The notes: a model not told the origin generated them from the letters alone. Positions 7,843 through 14,570 are shown, counted from the stretch's first letter. The stretch: DNA of 20,246 nt from DATGJX01 sp035279385 (GCA_035279385.1 DATEHZ010000157.1:1-20246), one strand, 5' to 3'. Numbers and translations are program-made.

Positions 7843-8334
7843 TTAGCGGGTTTGAACCGGCGTTCGCGTGCTTTCGGTGACGCGTCCCTCCACGCCCGTC
7901 TCTCGCGCAGGTTTTGTTCCGACTAGGCCGACGTACACGAGATGTCCGCCGTACCAGCCGGAAATGACGAGCAGACCCAGGCCGACGTATGTGAGGACGT
8001 AGCCGAGCGTGCTGACCGGATTGCCGTACCGGACGAAGAACGCCGCAATGTAGATCGCGACGACGATGAGATTCAGGATCATATGCGTCGTCGCCGTGCG
8101 CTTCACCGCTGCGGACATCGGTGCGGTGAGATAATCGATGAAGCCGAACACTGCGGCCAGGAGCGTGCCGACGACGCCGAACGCGATGAGCCAGGTGCTC
8201 ATCTGCGGCCAGAACGCCGGGTTGCCCCAAATCGAAATGACGTCGCTTACCAGCACGGCGCCGAAAAATCCGATCGGGAAACCGATCAGCATCGGGTGAA
8301 TCGGGTGCTCCGCTAAGGTGGCTTTGCCTTGCAT
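7843..8334 (-). CDS. DUF2231 membrane protein
   Basis: A 163-residue integral membrane protein of unknown function with four hydrophobic segments. The N-terminal signature HPIHPMLIGFPIG is diagnostic for DUF2231, whose conserved His residues have led to suggestions of metal or heme binding, not established here. The start at 8334 is chosen because CGGAGG lies six bases upstream. An ATG eight codons further upstream (8358) would put that ribosome binding site inside the gene. The C-terminal 25 residues are polar. It diverges from the phosphatase-like gene (78-base gap) and ends in a strong terminator, so it is probably a single-gene transcript. Confidence 0.9.
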   Translation of the reverse strand: MQGKATLAEHPIHPMLIGFPIGFFGAVLVSDVISIWGNPAFWPQMSTWLIAFGVVGTLLAAVFGFIDYLTAPMSAAVKRTATTHMILNLIVVAIYIAAFFVRYGNPVSTLGYVLTYVGLGLLVISGWYGGHLVYVGLVGTKPARETGVEGRVTESTRTPVQTR

Positions 8335-8412
8335 GGTTAACCTCCGAGGGGTCTGCAATTCTTACCCTCGACGAGGTCGCGACGAACTGGACAACGCATA
8401 CTTCCGAAGATC

Positions 8413-8862
8413 GTGAAACGAATCGTCGTGGGTTCGATCTCGCACGCGCAGGCGTATTGTCCGCAGCCGGGCGAACGCTATGCCGTGCTGTCCTTCGTCG
8501 ACGTGGGCGTGGAAGTGCCGCACATCGAGCGCCGGGAAGGGCTTATCGAACGGCTGGTCATCTCAGCGGACGATTGCACGCCGCTCGATCCGCCCTTCAA
8601 CGGACGCGCGCTGCGGCCGCTATCGGCCGCGCAAGCGAAGCAAGTAGCGCGTTTCGTGCATGCGAACGCGCAGCGCATCGACACGCTCTTCGTTCACTGT
8701 CACGCGGGGCTTTCGCGCTCGCCTGGAGCGGCGCTTGCCATAGCGGAAGCGCTGGCGATCGCGGAGATCGAGATGCTCAACGGCGAGAGCGTCGTTCCGA
8801 ACGCGCACGTGCGCGACGCCCTGCGCGCAGCGCTGGAAGAACATCAAAAAAACGCCGAGTGA
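8413..8862 (+). CDS. Tyrosine/dual-specificity phosphatase-like protein
   Basis: A 149-residue cytoplasmic protein with the protein tyrosine phosphatase P-loop HCHAGLSRSPG. Cys96 is the nucleophile and Arg102 closes the CX5R signature; the following Ser is also conserved. An Asp-rich loop upstream (SADDCTPLDPPF, about 51-62) could supply the general acid. It resembles small bacterial proteins that carry a bare phosphatase core without accessory domains. The substrate, whether phosphoprotein, nucleotide or phosphoinositide, cannot be deduced. The start is a GTG at 8413. The stop codon lies inside the loop of a bidirectional terminator. No partner kinase lies nearby. Confidence 0.85.
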   Translation: MKRIVVGSISHAQAYCPQPGERYAVLSFVDVGVEVPHIERREGLIERLVISADDCTPLDPPFNGRALRPLSAAQAKQVARFVHANAQRIDTLFVHCHAGLSRSPGAALAIAEALAIAEIEMLNGESVVPNAHVRDALRAALEEHQKNAE

Positions 8863-8875
8863 ACCCGGCGTTTTT
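8846..8875. terminator. Bidirectional Rho-independent terminator
   Basis: Arms 8848-8857 and 8866-8875 (AAAAACGCCG and complement) with an 8-base loop, and T runs on both strands. It serves the plus-strand phosphatase-like gene, whose last codons and TGA (8860-8862) lie within it, and the minus-strand tRNA-Val. Confidence 0.88.
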
Positions 8876-8881
8876 GAAAAA

Positions 8882-8956
8882 TGGTGCGCGGTGCTGGGAT
8901 TGAACCAGCGGCCCCCACCGTGTCAAGGTGATGCTCTCCCACTGAGCTAACCGCGC
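8882..8956 (-). tRNA. tRNA-Val (anticodon GAC)
   Basis: A full cloverleaf on the minus strand: acceptor GCGCGGT/ACCGCGC, D-arm GCTC...GAGC, anticodon stem TCACC/GGTGG with loop TTGACAC giving anticodon GAC, T-arm GCTGG-TTCAATC-CCAGC, and encoded CCA. It reads the valine codons GUC and GUU. Confidence 0.97.
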
Positions 8957-8991
8957 GCGTGCCGCTGCCCCGGTCCGGGGCGAACCGGCAG

Positions 8992-9020
8992 AGTATAGCA
9001 AAGGGCCCCGCGGCCGTCAA
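8992..9020 (-). promoter_or_regulatory. Sigma70-type promoter of tRNA-Val(GAC)
   Basis: On the minus strand TTGACG (9015-9020) and TATACT (8992-8997) are separated by exactly 17 bases, one mismatch each from consensus. The start would fall about 30 bases before the mature tRNA. Confidence 0.85.
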
Positions 9021-9048
9021 ACGATTTTGCCTGGACGGCGCGGGGCCC
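9003..9048. repeat. GC-rich inverted repeat between carrier gene and tRNA
   Basis: Arms 9003-9018 and 9034-9048 are complementary over 15 pairs with one bulged base, around a 15-base loop. Read on the minus strand it follows the carrier gene and could act as its terminator, though only three T follow. The tRNA -35 element straddles one arm and the loop. Confidence 0.7.
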
Positions 9049-9091
9049 TGCATGGTATCGCCCTTCGACGGGCTTTCGGGTTATAGAGCGC

Positions 9092-9781
9092 TTACCGGCG
9101 CAGCGAGAAGAGCGGCACGACCTCGCGCTTCCACGAGCTGTTCACGATTAGCGCCGTTGCGGCGTAGAAAGCGAAGAACGAGGCTGCCAGCAGGAAGTAT
9201 CCGCCGAGGATTCCGAGTTCGCGCGCGGAGCCGAGGAACTGGATTCCCGGCAGCGTGTATCCCACGGCCAGGCATCCCGCGATCAGCGCGTAGATTGCGT
9301 TCATGCGCAGCGCGCCGATCGTGAGCGCGAGCGAAATGTACCCCATGCAGAAGAGATCGACGGCGAGCAGCAGCATGTTGCTCGGCGTGCGCGGAATCAA
9401 TCCGCCGACCTGCATCCAAACGAACATTGCGACGATGACGTTGTTCGCGCCGTACGAGCACATCGCCGTTCCCGCCCACGAGTTCGTGCGCGAAAACGCG
9501 TACAAGCCGGCGATGAATTGTCCGATGCCCGCGAAAACGAGCAGCGAAGGGACCGCCGCAATGAGCGACGCCGGCATGGCCGCCCAACCCGAAAGCACCC
9601 AGGCGATGACAACGGTACCGACGCAAAATCCGAAGAGCCCCATCGCGCCGGGGTCACCGATGCGTGCCTCACTGGTGGCTTCCTGGCGCTGCACTTCGGT
9701 GCTCTCTATGACCGTTTTGACCGGTCCGCCCTCCGTCCACTGCTGCTGCGGCGGGCGGGTCAGCGTTGATGAATTGTTCAC
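9092..9781 (-). CDS. Acetate/succinate uptake transporter family (YaaH/GPR1/FUN34)
   Basis: From the GTG at 9781, about 229 residues: a polar N-terminus of about 40 residues, then six hydrophobic segments, the size and layout of the AceTr (YaaH/SatP) family of monocarboxylate carriers and channels. The family signature near TM1, usually N-P-[AV]-P-[LF]-G-L-x-[GSA]-F, is represented by DPGAMGLFGF, so Asn, Ala/Val, Pro and Leu/Phe are all substituted. Other family features remain: FAGIGQFIAGLYAFSR, TNSWAGTAMCSYG, and an alternating TM5/TM6 region ending LIVNSSWKREV. The GTG start is chosen because GAGGT lies eight bases upstream; the open frame continues much further but without similarity. Acetate transport is inference given the altered motif. 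It diverges from a small-ORF unit. Confidence 0.85.
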   Translation of the reverse strand: MNNSSTLTRPPQQQWTEGGPVKTVIESTEVQRQEATSEARIGDPGAMGLFGFCVGTVVIAWVLSGWAAMPASLIAAVPSLLVFAGIGQFIAGLYAFSRTNSWAGTAMCSYGANNVIVAMFVWMQVGGLIPRTPSNMLLLAVDLFCMGYISLALTIGALRMNAIYALIAGCLAVGYTLPGIQFLGSARELGILGGYFLLAASFFAFYAATALIVNSSWKREVVPLFSLRR

Positions 9782-9805
9782 GAGAACTACCTCACTTTTT
9801 TTCTT

Positions 9806-9827
9806 GCCGCGCGGCGCGACGCGCGGC
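9806..9827 (-). promoter_or_regulatory. Hairpin in the leader of the acetate-type carrier
   Basis: A perfect 8-base stem (GCCGCGCG/CGCGCGGC) with a 6-base loop lies about 25 bases upstream of the carrier's start codon. On the minus strand it is followed by an A-rich stretch and the ribosome binding site. It could stabilise or regulate the mRNA; no known riboswitch is recognised. Confidence 0.45.
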
Positions 9828-9892
9828 TTCTTAAAGTAATTCCCATACGCATTTCGCGTTAAATAGCGGTCGCACGCCGATCCGCGCGTTGT

Positions 9893-9922
9893 TTGACAAT
9901 AGGAGCGAGCGCGTGATATCGT
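9893..9922 (+). promoter_or_regulatory. Sigma70-type promoter of the small-ORF unit
   Basis: A perfect TTGACA (9893-9898), an 18-base spacer and TATCGT (9917-9922). The expected transcript start is about 9929, 50 bases before the ATG of the 43-codon ORF. Confidence 0.65.
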
Positions 9923-9937
9923 AAGAAAACTTTTCTT
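9923..9937. promoter_or_regulatory. Palindrome at the predicted transcript start (possible operator)
   Basis: AAGAAAA-C-TTTTCTT is a perfect 7+1+7 inverted repeat directly after the -10 box. Its place over the start site suits a repressor site, but it may also be a simple AT-rich coincidence. Confidence 0.4.
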
Positions 9938-9979
9938 GTCATCAGACGTACAAATGCGAAGAAAGGAGTGACGGCAGTT

Positions 9980-10111
9980 ATGTTCTCGATTCAATCGATG
10001 AGTCTTCAATCGCAAGGAACGCGCGGGTTTTCACCCGTGGGTTGCGCCGTCAATCCGACCGGCGCGGGTACGCTCCGCGGAGTCGTTTCGAATCGAGGTT
10101 CGGCGCCCTAG
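9980..10111 (+). CDS. Small ORF, 43 residues, unknown function
   Basis: I do not recognise this protein. The ATG at 9980 follows AAGGAG by about 11 bases, and the ORF ends with TAG at 10109-10111, 24 bases before a strong terminator. It is flanked by its own promoter and terminator and is the only ORF in that transcript, which argues for a real gene or a structured RNA. The product begins MFSIQSMSLQSQGTRGFSPV and continues with GCAVNPTGAG. It is basic, Gly/Ser-rich, with no membrane span, no signal peptide and a single Cys at 22. It is divergent from the acetate-type carrier. Third-position GC is only moderate. The alternative is a non-coding or leader RNA. Confidence 0.5.
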   Translation: MFSIQSMSLQSQGTRGFSPVGCAVNPTGAGTLRGVVSNRGSAP

Positions 10112-10134
10112 TCGCCGCCGCAATCGACCGTTCG

Positions 10135-10163
10135 AAAGCCTCCGCGACTCCGGAGGCTTTTTT
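10135..10163 (+). terminator. Rho-independent terminator of the small-ORF unit
   Basis: Arms 10135-10144 and 10151-10160 (AAAGCCTCCG and complement) with a 6-base loop and a run of six T on the plus strand. Confidence 0.92.
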
Positions 10164-10196
10164 ACTTACTTTTTTTTCTCGAATGAGGCGTTTGAA

Positions 10197-10349
10197 ATGG
10201 ACCACTGGATTGGTGTTCACATCGAAAAGCGCCGCGAAGAACTGCATGCCGAAGCTGCTCGCGCCCGCATCATCAGGATGCTCGAGAGCGGCCGAAGTCG
10301 CGGCATTCGCGGCCGCATCGCACAATTGCTAGCGCTCTTCGTCGCGTAA
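10197..10349 (+). CDS. Small hypothetical protein, 50 residues, helical
   Basis: An ORF beginning MDHWIGVHIEKRREELHAEA, with GAGG eight bases upstream of the ATG at 10197 and TAA at 10347-10349. The composition (alternating Arg/Glu/Ala and Ile/Leu) predicts a long amphipathic helix, followed by a basic hinge (about 32-40) and a short hydrophobic tail, LLALFVA. It lies 34 bases after the terminator of the previous small unit and overlaps the convergent acetyltransferase gene by 21 bases. No family is recognised. The coherent composition and ribosome binding site favour translation. A membrane-associating or regulatory peptide is possible. Confidence 0.5.
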   Translation: MDHWIGVHIEKRREELHAEAARARIIRMLESGRSRGIRGRIAQLLALFVA

Positions 10350-10940
10350 TAGCGCGTACAGCGCGTGATCGTTGTAGTCGCCGCGTAACCGCTGCACTTG
10401 GCGCAGCACGCCTTCGAGCGTGAAGCCCAAGCGCTCGGGGACGCGGCGGCTGCGCTGATTTTCCGTAGCGACGCGAATCTCGACGCGGTGCAGGTCGAGC
10501 GCTTCAAATGCGTATTCCACGAGCAGATGCACCGCGCGCGTCATGATGCCGTGACCGGTATGGTCCTTGTCGAGCCAGTAGCCGATGCGCGCGTTTGCGT
10601 TCGCCCAATCGATCTCGTGCAGATCGATGCAGCCGATGAGCGTGCCGTGCCGCCAGATGCCGGCCTTGAAGGACGTATGCTCGTAGGCCTCTTTCTCCGC
10701 GGCGCGCAGGAACGCGTACGTGTCGGACGCGTCGATGACGCGGTCCGTCCAAGTCATCCACGGAGCGAGCGATTCGCGATTGCGGATCGTCACGTCATAC
10801 AATGAATCGGCGTCGTCGGCGCGAAGCAGCCGCACTTCGGTATGCTCGTCGACGTGCAGGCAGAAGTCGACGAGCGCTGCCGTGATGCGGGGCGGTTCGC
10901 TTACAGATCCGCGAGGTCCGGTGGCGTTGGTTCTGTCCAT
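10329..10940 (-). CDS. GNAT N-acetyltransferase, RimJ/RimL-like
   Basis: A 203-residue acetyltransferase of the GNAT fold, closest in style to RimL-type ribosomal-protein N-acetyltransferases, which use acetyl-CoA in the cytoplasm. The conserved start EVRLLRADDADSLYDV and WMTWTD (about 36-65) are followed by the acetyl-CoA loop in GYWLDKDHTGHGIMTRAV. After it comes the C-terminal NQRSRRVPERLGF, matching the family's N-x-x-S-R-R-V-x-E-x-L-G-F. The ATG at 10940 lies within the end of the TPR gene (40-base overlap), the only in-frame ATG before the conserved domain. The extra 30 N-terminal residues are unusual. The substrate may be a ribosomal protein, an antibiotic or a peptide; it cannot be fixed from sequence. 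It is last in the five-gene operon. Confidence 0.88.
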   Translation of the reverse strand: MDRTNATGPRGSVSEPPRITAALVDFCLHVDEHTEVRLLRADDADSLYDVTIRNRESLAPWMTWTDRVIDASDTYAFLRAAEKEAYEHTSFKAGIWRHGTLIGCIDLHEIDWANANARIGYWLDKDHTGHGIMTRAVHLLVEYAFEALDLHRVEIRVATENQRSRRVPERLGFTLEGVLRQVQRLRGDYNDHALYALLRDEER

Positions 10941-12322
10941 ATCGTCGTAAACGTCTTCAGCGTTTGCGCCGAACTTACTGCTTGCCCGAGGGCGCGCTGC
11001 GCGAGCGCTAAACCATATAGTGCTCTTGGGTCATTCGGATAACGCGCGAGCGTTTGCGTGAAGGCGTCTTGCGCTTTTTCGTAGTTCTTTTGGCGGTAGT
11101 AGAGCGCACCCAGCGCTTCGCCGGCGGGAAACACCGGAAGTTGTTCCGCCCCGTCTTCGCGCTGCTGGTAGGCGATCGCGCGATCGAGCGCCGCGACGGC
11201 CGATGCGATGTTGCCGTCGTGCTCGTCGATTGCCGCCGTCAGCAGCCAGCGATAATCGGCGTCGATGTTTCCGTAGAGCGCAAGCATCTTGCGCGCATCC
11301 TCGACCGCACCCAGGTGTACGTCGGTCAGTCCGCGCGCGAGCGGCGCGTAGAACTCGTTCGTCGCGGTGGAAGAAGCGATCCATTGCCAGCGGCCGAAGC
11401 GCGCCCACGTTGCCCAGAGGTCGCTGCCTTCGTACTCGCGCCCCACGCGAGCGGCCCACGTCTGCGCAACCTGCAGATCTCCCAGCATCAGCGCGTTCGT
11501 CCAGCCGGTGTAGGCGTCGTGGGCGCCGTATCGCAGTTTGAACGGCGGGTTCGCCTGCGCGTTCCACTCTTCGCGAAGGCGCCAGGCGGTCTCGCTTGCG
11601 GCGAGCGCCTTTGCATAATCTCCGACCTCGGTATACGTGTGGGCCGGCATGTGCGCGAGGTGCTCTTCCGGCGGCGTGAACGTCCAGGCCGCCATGCGAT
11701 CCGCGCACACGACGGCCGGTGCGCGGTTCGCGGCGAAATCGTAGGCGTGGATACACAAATGATTCGCGAACAGATGGTTCGAATCGCGCGCGAGAACGCG
11801 TGCAATAAGCGCGATCGCTTGCGGATCGGCATGCTCGACGCCGCTGTGTTCGAGCAGCGCCTCCGCGTCGAGCGTCGCCGCGTCGTCATCGAGCGGATAC
11901 GCCGCGACCAGCGCCGCCATTGCGCCGCGATAGCGCGCGTCACCGGCGTCACGCCGTTCGTAGGTCCCGCCGTAACGCTGGACGACGGCGTCGACGTAGA
12001 GCCGCTCCTGCGGCGACGCGAACGTTTCCAGCGCCTGCGCGCGCAGCGCCGCATCGTGCGCTCGCGCCAAACGCGACGCGTCGAGCGGCGTATTGAGATC
12101 GCTGCCGGCGGCCAGCGCCTCGCCCCAGGCGGCCATGGCGAGGTGCGGGTCGTCTTGCAGCGCCTGCGCGAATGCCCGGCTCGCAGCCTCGCCGTTGTAC
12201 GCGTACAGCAGCCGCAGTCCGCGATCGAATGCGGCTTGCGCTCGTGCATCGGTCGTTGATACGGCGTGATGCACGCTTGGGGCAAAGCCCAGCGCGGCAA
12301 CCAGCGTGAGTGCGGCTATCAC
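10901..12322 (-). CDS. TPR-repeat protein, probably exported
   Basis: A 473-residue tetratricopeptide-repeat protein starting at GTG 12322, with a hydrophobic N-terminus (IAALTLVAALGFAPSVHHA) fitting a signal peptide. TPR-like helices run from about 25-80 (AFDRGLRLLYAYNGEAASRA) and again at about 380-470 (GALYYRQKNYEKAQDAF). The middle has a recognisable family motif, here NHLFANHLCIHAYDFA followed by HLAHMPAHTYTEVGDY, whose His residues are conserved across this group of uncharacterised TPR proteins and could bind a metal or a ligand. The GTG overlaps the TopIB stop as GTGA, a coupling arrangement. Its job is unknown; TPRs mediate protein contacts. Confidence 0.85.
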   Translation of the reverse strand: MIAALTLVAALGFAPSVHHAVSTTDARAQAAFDRGLRLLYAYNGEAASRAFAQALQDDPHLAMAAWGEALAAGSDLNTPLDASRLARAHDAALRAQALETFASPQERLYVDAVVQRYGGTYERRDAGDARYRGAMAALVAAYPLDDDAATLDAEALLEHSGVEHADPQAIALIARVLARDSNHLFANHLCIHAYDFAANRAPAVVCADRMAAWTFTPPEEHLAHMPAHTYTEVGDYAKALAASETAWRLREEWNAQANPPFKLRYGAHDAYTGWTNALMLGDLQVAQTWAARVGREYEGSDLWATWARFGRWQWIASSTATNEFYAPLARGLTDVHLGAVEDARKMLALYGNIDADYRWLLTAAIDEHDGNIASAVAALDRAIAYQQREDGAEQLPVFPAGEALGALYYRQKNYEKAQDAFTQTLARYPNDPRALYGLALAQRALGQAVSSAQTLKTFTTIWTEPTPPDLADL

Positions 12323-13431
12323 GCCGCTTTCTTCTTGCGCGCCTTCAAAGATTGCTTCAATTGGCGGGCGGTCCGTGAGTCGTCCGTTTCATTCGCTCGC
12401 TCGCGCAGCAGAGCAAGGACGAACGACTCCTCCGGGAGCAGCCCGCCGGTGTGGCGCATGTTCTGCGGCGTACGAAGCGCGCCGCGCTCGAGATACGCCT
12501 CAACCAGGTGCGGATGCACGTAGCATTTGCGGCATACCGCCGGCGTATTCCCAAGGCGCTGTGCCACGTCTTTGATGACGCCGTTCAGGCACGCCTTGCG
12601 TTCGGTTTGCGTTTCGGCTTCGTCTCGCTCGCACAGAAGCGCGGCGCACGTCACCGTGCCGAGCCACGTGCGAAAGTCTTTGGCGGAAAAATCCTCTCCG
12701 GAGATTTCGCGGATATATTCGTTGACGTCCGCCGAGTCGATGGCGCGCGAGCTTCCGTCGTCGTCCACGTATTCAAAGAGCTGCTGCCCCGGCAAGTCTT
12801 GGCACCTGCGAATGATGCGCGCCAAGCGCCGGTCGCGCAAGTCGATTGCGTGGCGCACGCCGCTCTTGCCGCGAAAGCCGAAGCGAACCGTCGAGCCGCT
12901 CACCTTCGCGTGCGTATTCCGCAGAGTAGTCAGGCCGAAGGAGCCGTTGTCCTTCGCGTACTCGTCGTTCCCCACGCGAATCGCCGTGGTCGCCAAGAGT
13001 TGCACCACCGTAGCGAGCACTTTTTCCCGCGGCAAACCGCCCAGCGCGAGATCGGCTTCGATACGCTTGCGAATCGCCGGCAACGCTTGAGCGAACGCGA
13101 TCATCCGCCCGTATTTGGTTTCGTCGCGAATCTCGCGCCAGCGCTTGTGATACCGGTATTGCTTGCGTCTGCGGGCGTCGCGTCCCGTCGCTTGAAGATG
13201 GCCGTTCGGTATCGGGCAAATCCACACGTCGGTATAGGCGGGTGGAACGGCCAGCGATCGGATGCGCGAGAGTTCCTTTTCGTCCGTTATCTCTTTGCCG
13301 TGGGGTCCGATATAAGCAAACTGTTTTCCGCGTTCGATCCGCGTGATGCCGGGAATCTCGTCCGTGACGTAACGAAGCCCCGCCGCCTTTGCGGAAGCGA
13401 CGGGATCGCTGCGGGTGTCCGCACCGCTCAT
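12319..13431 (-). CDS. DNA topoisomerase IB (poxvirus-like, bacterial)
   Basis: A 370-residue type IB topoisomerase, which relaxes supercoils through a 3'-phosphotyrosyl intermediate. The N-terminal DNA-clamp domain contains AYTDVWICPIPNGHLQATG and the QYRYHKRWR stretch (about 91-99). The catalytic domain carries IRVGNDEYA (Arg152), the Lys in HAKVSG (about 174-179), KDFRTWLGT (Arg254) and the active-site Tyr304 in NTPAVCRKCYVHP. Length and motifs match bacterial TopIB. The ATG at 13431 overlaps the DUF488 stop as ATGA with an AGG six bases upstream; upstream in-frame codons are read-through of the other frame. The C-terminal tail is Lys-rich (SLKARKKKAA). Bacterial TopIB is an accessory enzyme with a patchy distribution. 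Confidence 0.95.
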   Translation of the reverse strand: MSGADTRSDPVASAKAAGLRYVTDEIPGITRIERGKQFAYIGPHGKEITDEKELSRIRSLAVPPAYTDVWICPIPNGHLQATGRDARRRKQYRYHKRWREIRDETKYGRMIAFAQALPAIRKRIEADLALGGLPREKVLATVVQLLATTAIRVGNDEYAKDNGSFGLTTLRNTHAKVSGSTVRFGFRGKSGVRHAIDLRDRRLARIIRRCQDLPGQQLFEYVDDDGSSRAIDSADVNEYIREISGEDFSAKDFRTWLGTVTCAALLCERDEAETQTERKACLNGVIKDVAQRLGNTPAVCRKCYVHPHLVEAYLERGALRTPQNMRHTGGLLPEESFVLALLRERANETDDSRTARQLKQSLKARKKKAA

Positions 13432-13955
13432 GCGGCCTGACCGTCGTAGCGCAGCGTGCCGTTCGCACGACGCACGCCTTGCGTGAGCGCATGCGCCTGC
13501 GTGCGCCCGTTCGGCATGAGATGCTGCACCTCGACGCCGTGCAGCAGTACCGCCGCATCTGAGATTAAACGGCGATGGCAGCGCCACCACAGCGTTTCGG
13601 AACACATGATCGCGGTTTTGCGCTGCGGCAGTGAATCGACCAGCGCCCCCAGCGCACTCAAAAACCGCTCCGTTTCCATATAATCCGCGTAGCCGCGAAA
13701 CGACGGATTGCGCAGCGCCGTGTGGTGCGAGGTCGGTTGCGGGGTGCGGAATCCGCCGAGATCGCGCTCCCAGACGTACTCCGCGCCCGCTTCCGCGGGA
13801 ACCCAGATCGCCATCTTGTCGCCCCACACCCACGGGTGCGCGCGACTCTTCGGGACGGTGCGAACGTCAACCACGCGTGCGATTGCAGCCCGCTCGATCA
13901 GCCCGGCGATCTCGTCCTGCGTGAGCGTGCCGTGCCCGAAGGTAAAAAGTTCCAC
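13428..13955 (-). CDS. DUF488 family protein
   Basis: A protein of about 175 residues with the DUF488 signatures: FTFGHGTLTQDEI at the start, VVDVRTVPKSRAHP after one helix, then CSETLWWRCHRRLIS near residue 125 with the paired Cys/His/Arg of the family. Function is unknown; the conserved Cys and His suggest metal binding or catalysis, without proof. The start is placed at the GTG at 13955, one base after the thioesterase stop, because family members begin exactly with this strand. An upstream ATG at 14027 would overlap the thioesterase gene. DUF488 next to DNA-related genes is common, and here it overlaps TopIB by ATGA. Confidence 0.88.
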   Translation of the reverse strand: MELFTFGHGTLTQDEIAGLIERAAIARVVDVRTVPKSRAHPWVWGDKMAIWVPAEAGAEYVWERDLGGFRTPQPTSHHTALRNPSFRGYADYMETERFLSALGALVDSLPQRKTAIMCSETLWWRCHRRLISDAAVLLHGVEVQHLMPNGRTQAHALTQGVRRANGTLRYDGQAA

Positions 13956-13956
13956 C

Positions 13957-14388
13957 CTATCTGTATATCCGCTGGCCGCCGCTTTCATACTCCGCGATGG
14001 CGTCTCGCCAGGCTTGCGGAACGGCAATCGTCTGGTTGGCGACGAAGTCGAAAGCGACCATTGTCGTAATGCCGTGCGCGGCGCGCCGGCCGTGCGTCTC
14101 GCTCCAGATCTCGTAGTAGAAGTCGAACGACTTGGTGCCGATGCGCGGGATGCGGCAGCCGACGGCGATCTGTTCGCGGTAGAGCAGTTGCCGCTCGTAC
14201 GTAAAGTTAATCGTCGCCTGAATCATGCCGTGGTCGCCGTTGATCGGCACCTTCATGACCTGCGCGAAGTATTCCGAGCGCATCGTTTCCGTCCAGCGGA
14301 TGTACGCGACGTTGTTCACATGGCGCATCATATCCACGTCCGCGAACGGCACGCTGAAGCGCGAGATGAGGGGAAAGTCTTCCAGCAT
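13957..14388 (-). CDS. Acyl-CoA thioesterase, hotdog fold (4HBT-like)
   Basis: A 143-residue hotdog-fold protein. The opening VPFADVDMMRHVNNVAYIRW contains the 4-hydroxybenzoyl-CoA thioesterase-type active region, with Asp in DVD and the HVNN loop. Such enzymes hydrolyse acyl-CoA or acyl-ACP thioesters in the cytoplasm. QATINFTYERQLLYREQ and IGTKSFDFYYEIW fit the following strands. The start MLEDFPLISRF at 14388 is chosen because family similarity begins there; the open frame continues upstream toward the tRNA promoter without similarity. It is the first gene of the minus-strand run leading to DUF488, TopIB, TPR and GNAT. The acyl substrate is unknown. Confidence 0.87.
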   Translation of the reverse strand: MLEDFPLISRFSVPFADVDMMRHVNNVAYIRWTETMRSEYFAQVMKVPINGDHGMIQATINFTYERQLLYREQIAVGCRIPRIGTKSFDFYYEIWSETHGRRAAHGITTMVAFDFVANQTIAVPQAWRDAIAEYESGGQRIYR

Positions 14389-14443
14389 GCCGCCAGTCTT
14401 CGCCGTCGCAGCTGCCCAGGCGAGCAAGGTGTGCGTTCGTCGC

Positions 14444-14473
14444 TGGACAGGGACCAGGCGGATAGCGTAAAAT
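14444..14473 (+). promoter_or_regulatory. Promoter of the tRNA-Val/tRNA-Asp unit
   Basis: TGGACA (14444-14449), 18-base spacer, TAAAAT (14468-14473), about 15 bases before a start in front of tRNA-Val. One mismatch to consensus in each box. Confidence 0.7.
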
Positions 14474-14495
14474 ACCCCGGTCCCCGGACACAAAT

Positions 14496-14570
14496 GGGCG
14501 CGTAGCTCAGTGGGAGAGCATCCGCTTCACACGCGGGGGGTCGTTGGTTCAATCCCAACCGTGCCCACCA
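14496..14570 (+). tRNA. tRNA-Val (anticodon CAC)
   Basis: Cloverleaf with acceptor GGGCGCG/CGTGCCC (one G-T pair), D-arm GCTC...GAGC, anticodon stem TCCGC/GCGGG with loop TTCACAC (anticodon CAC), T-arm GTTGG-TTCAATC-CCAAC, and encoded CCA. It reads GUG and complements the GAC isoacceptor at 8882-8956. Confidence 0.97.

Noticed and set aside
12451..13440. Plus-strand frame of 329 codons opposite TopIB
   Set aside because: No motif; TopIB active-site residues are all on the minus strand.
13956..14027. Upstream ATG (14027) for the DUF488 protein
   Set aside because: It would overlap the thioesterase gene and add residues absent from the family; the GTG at 13955 fits better.
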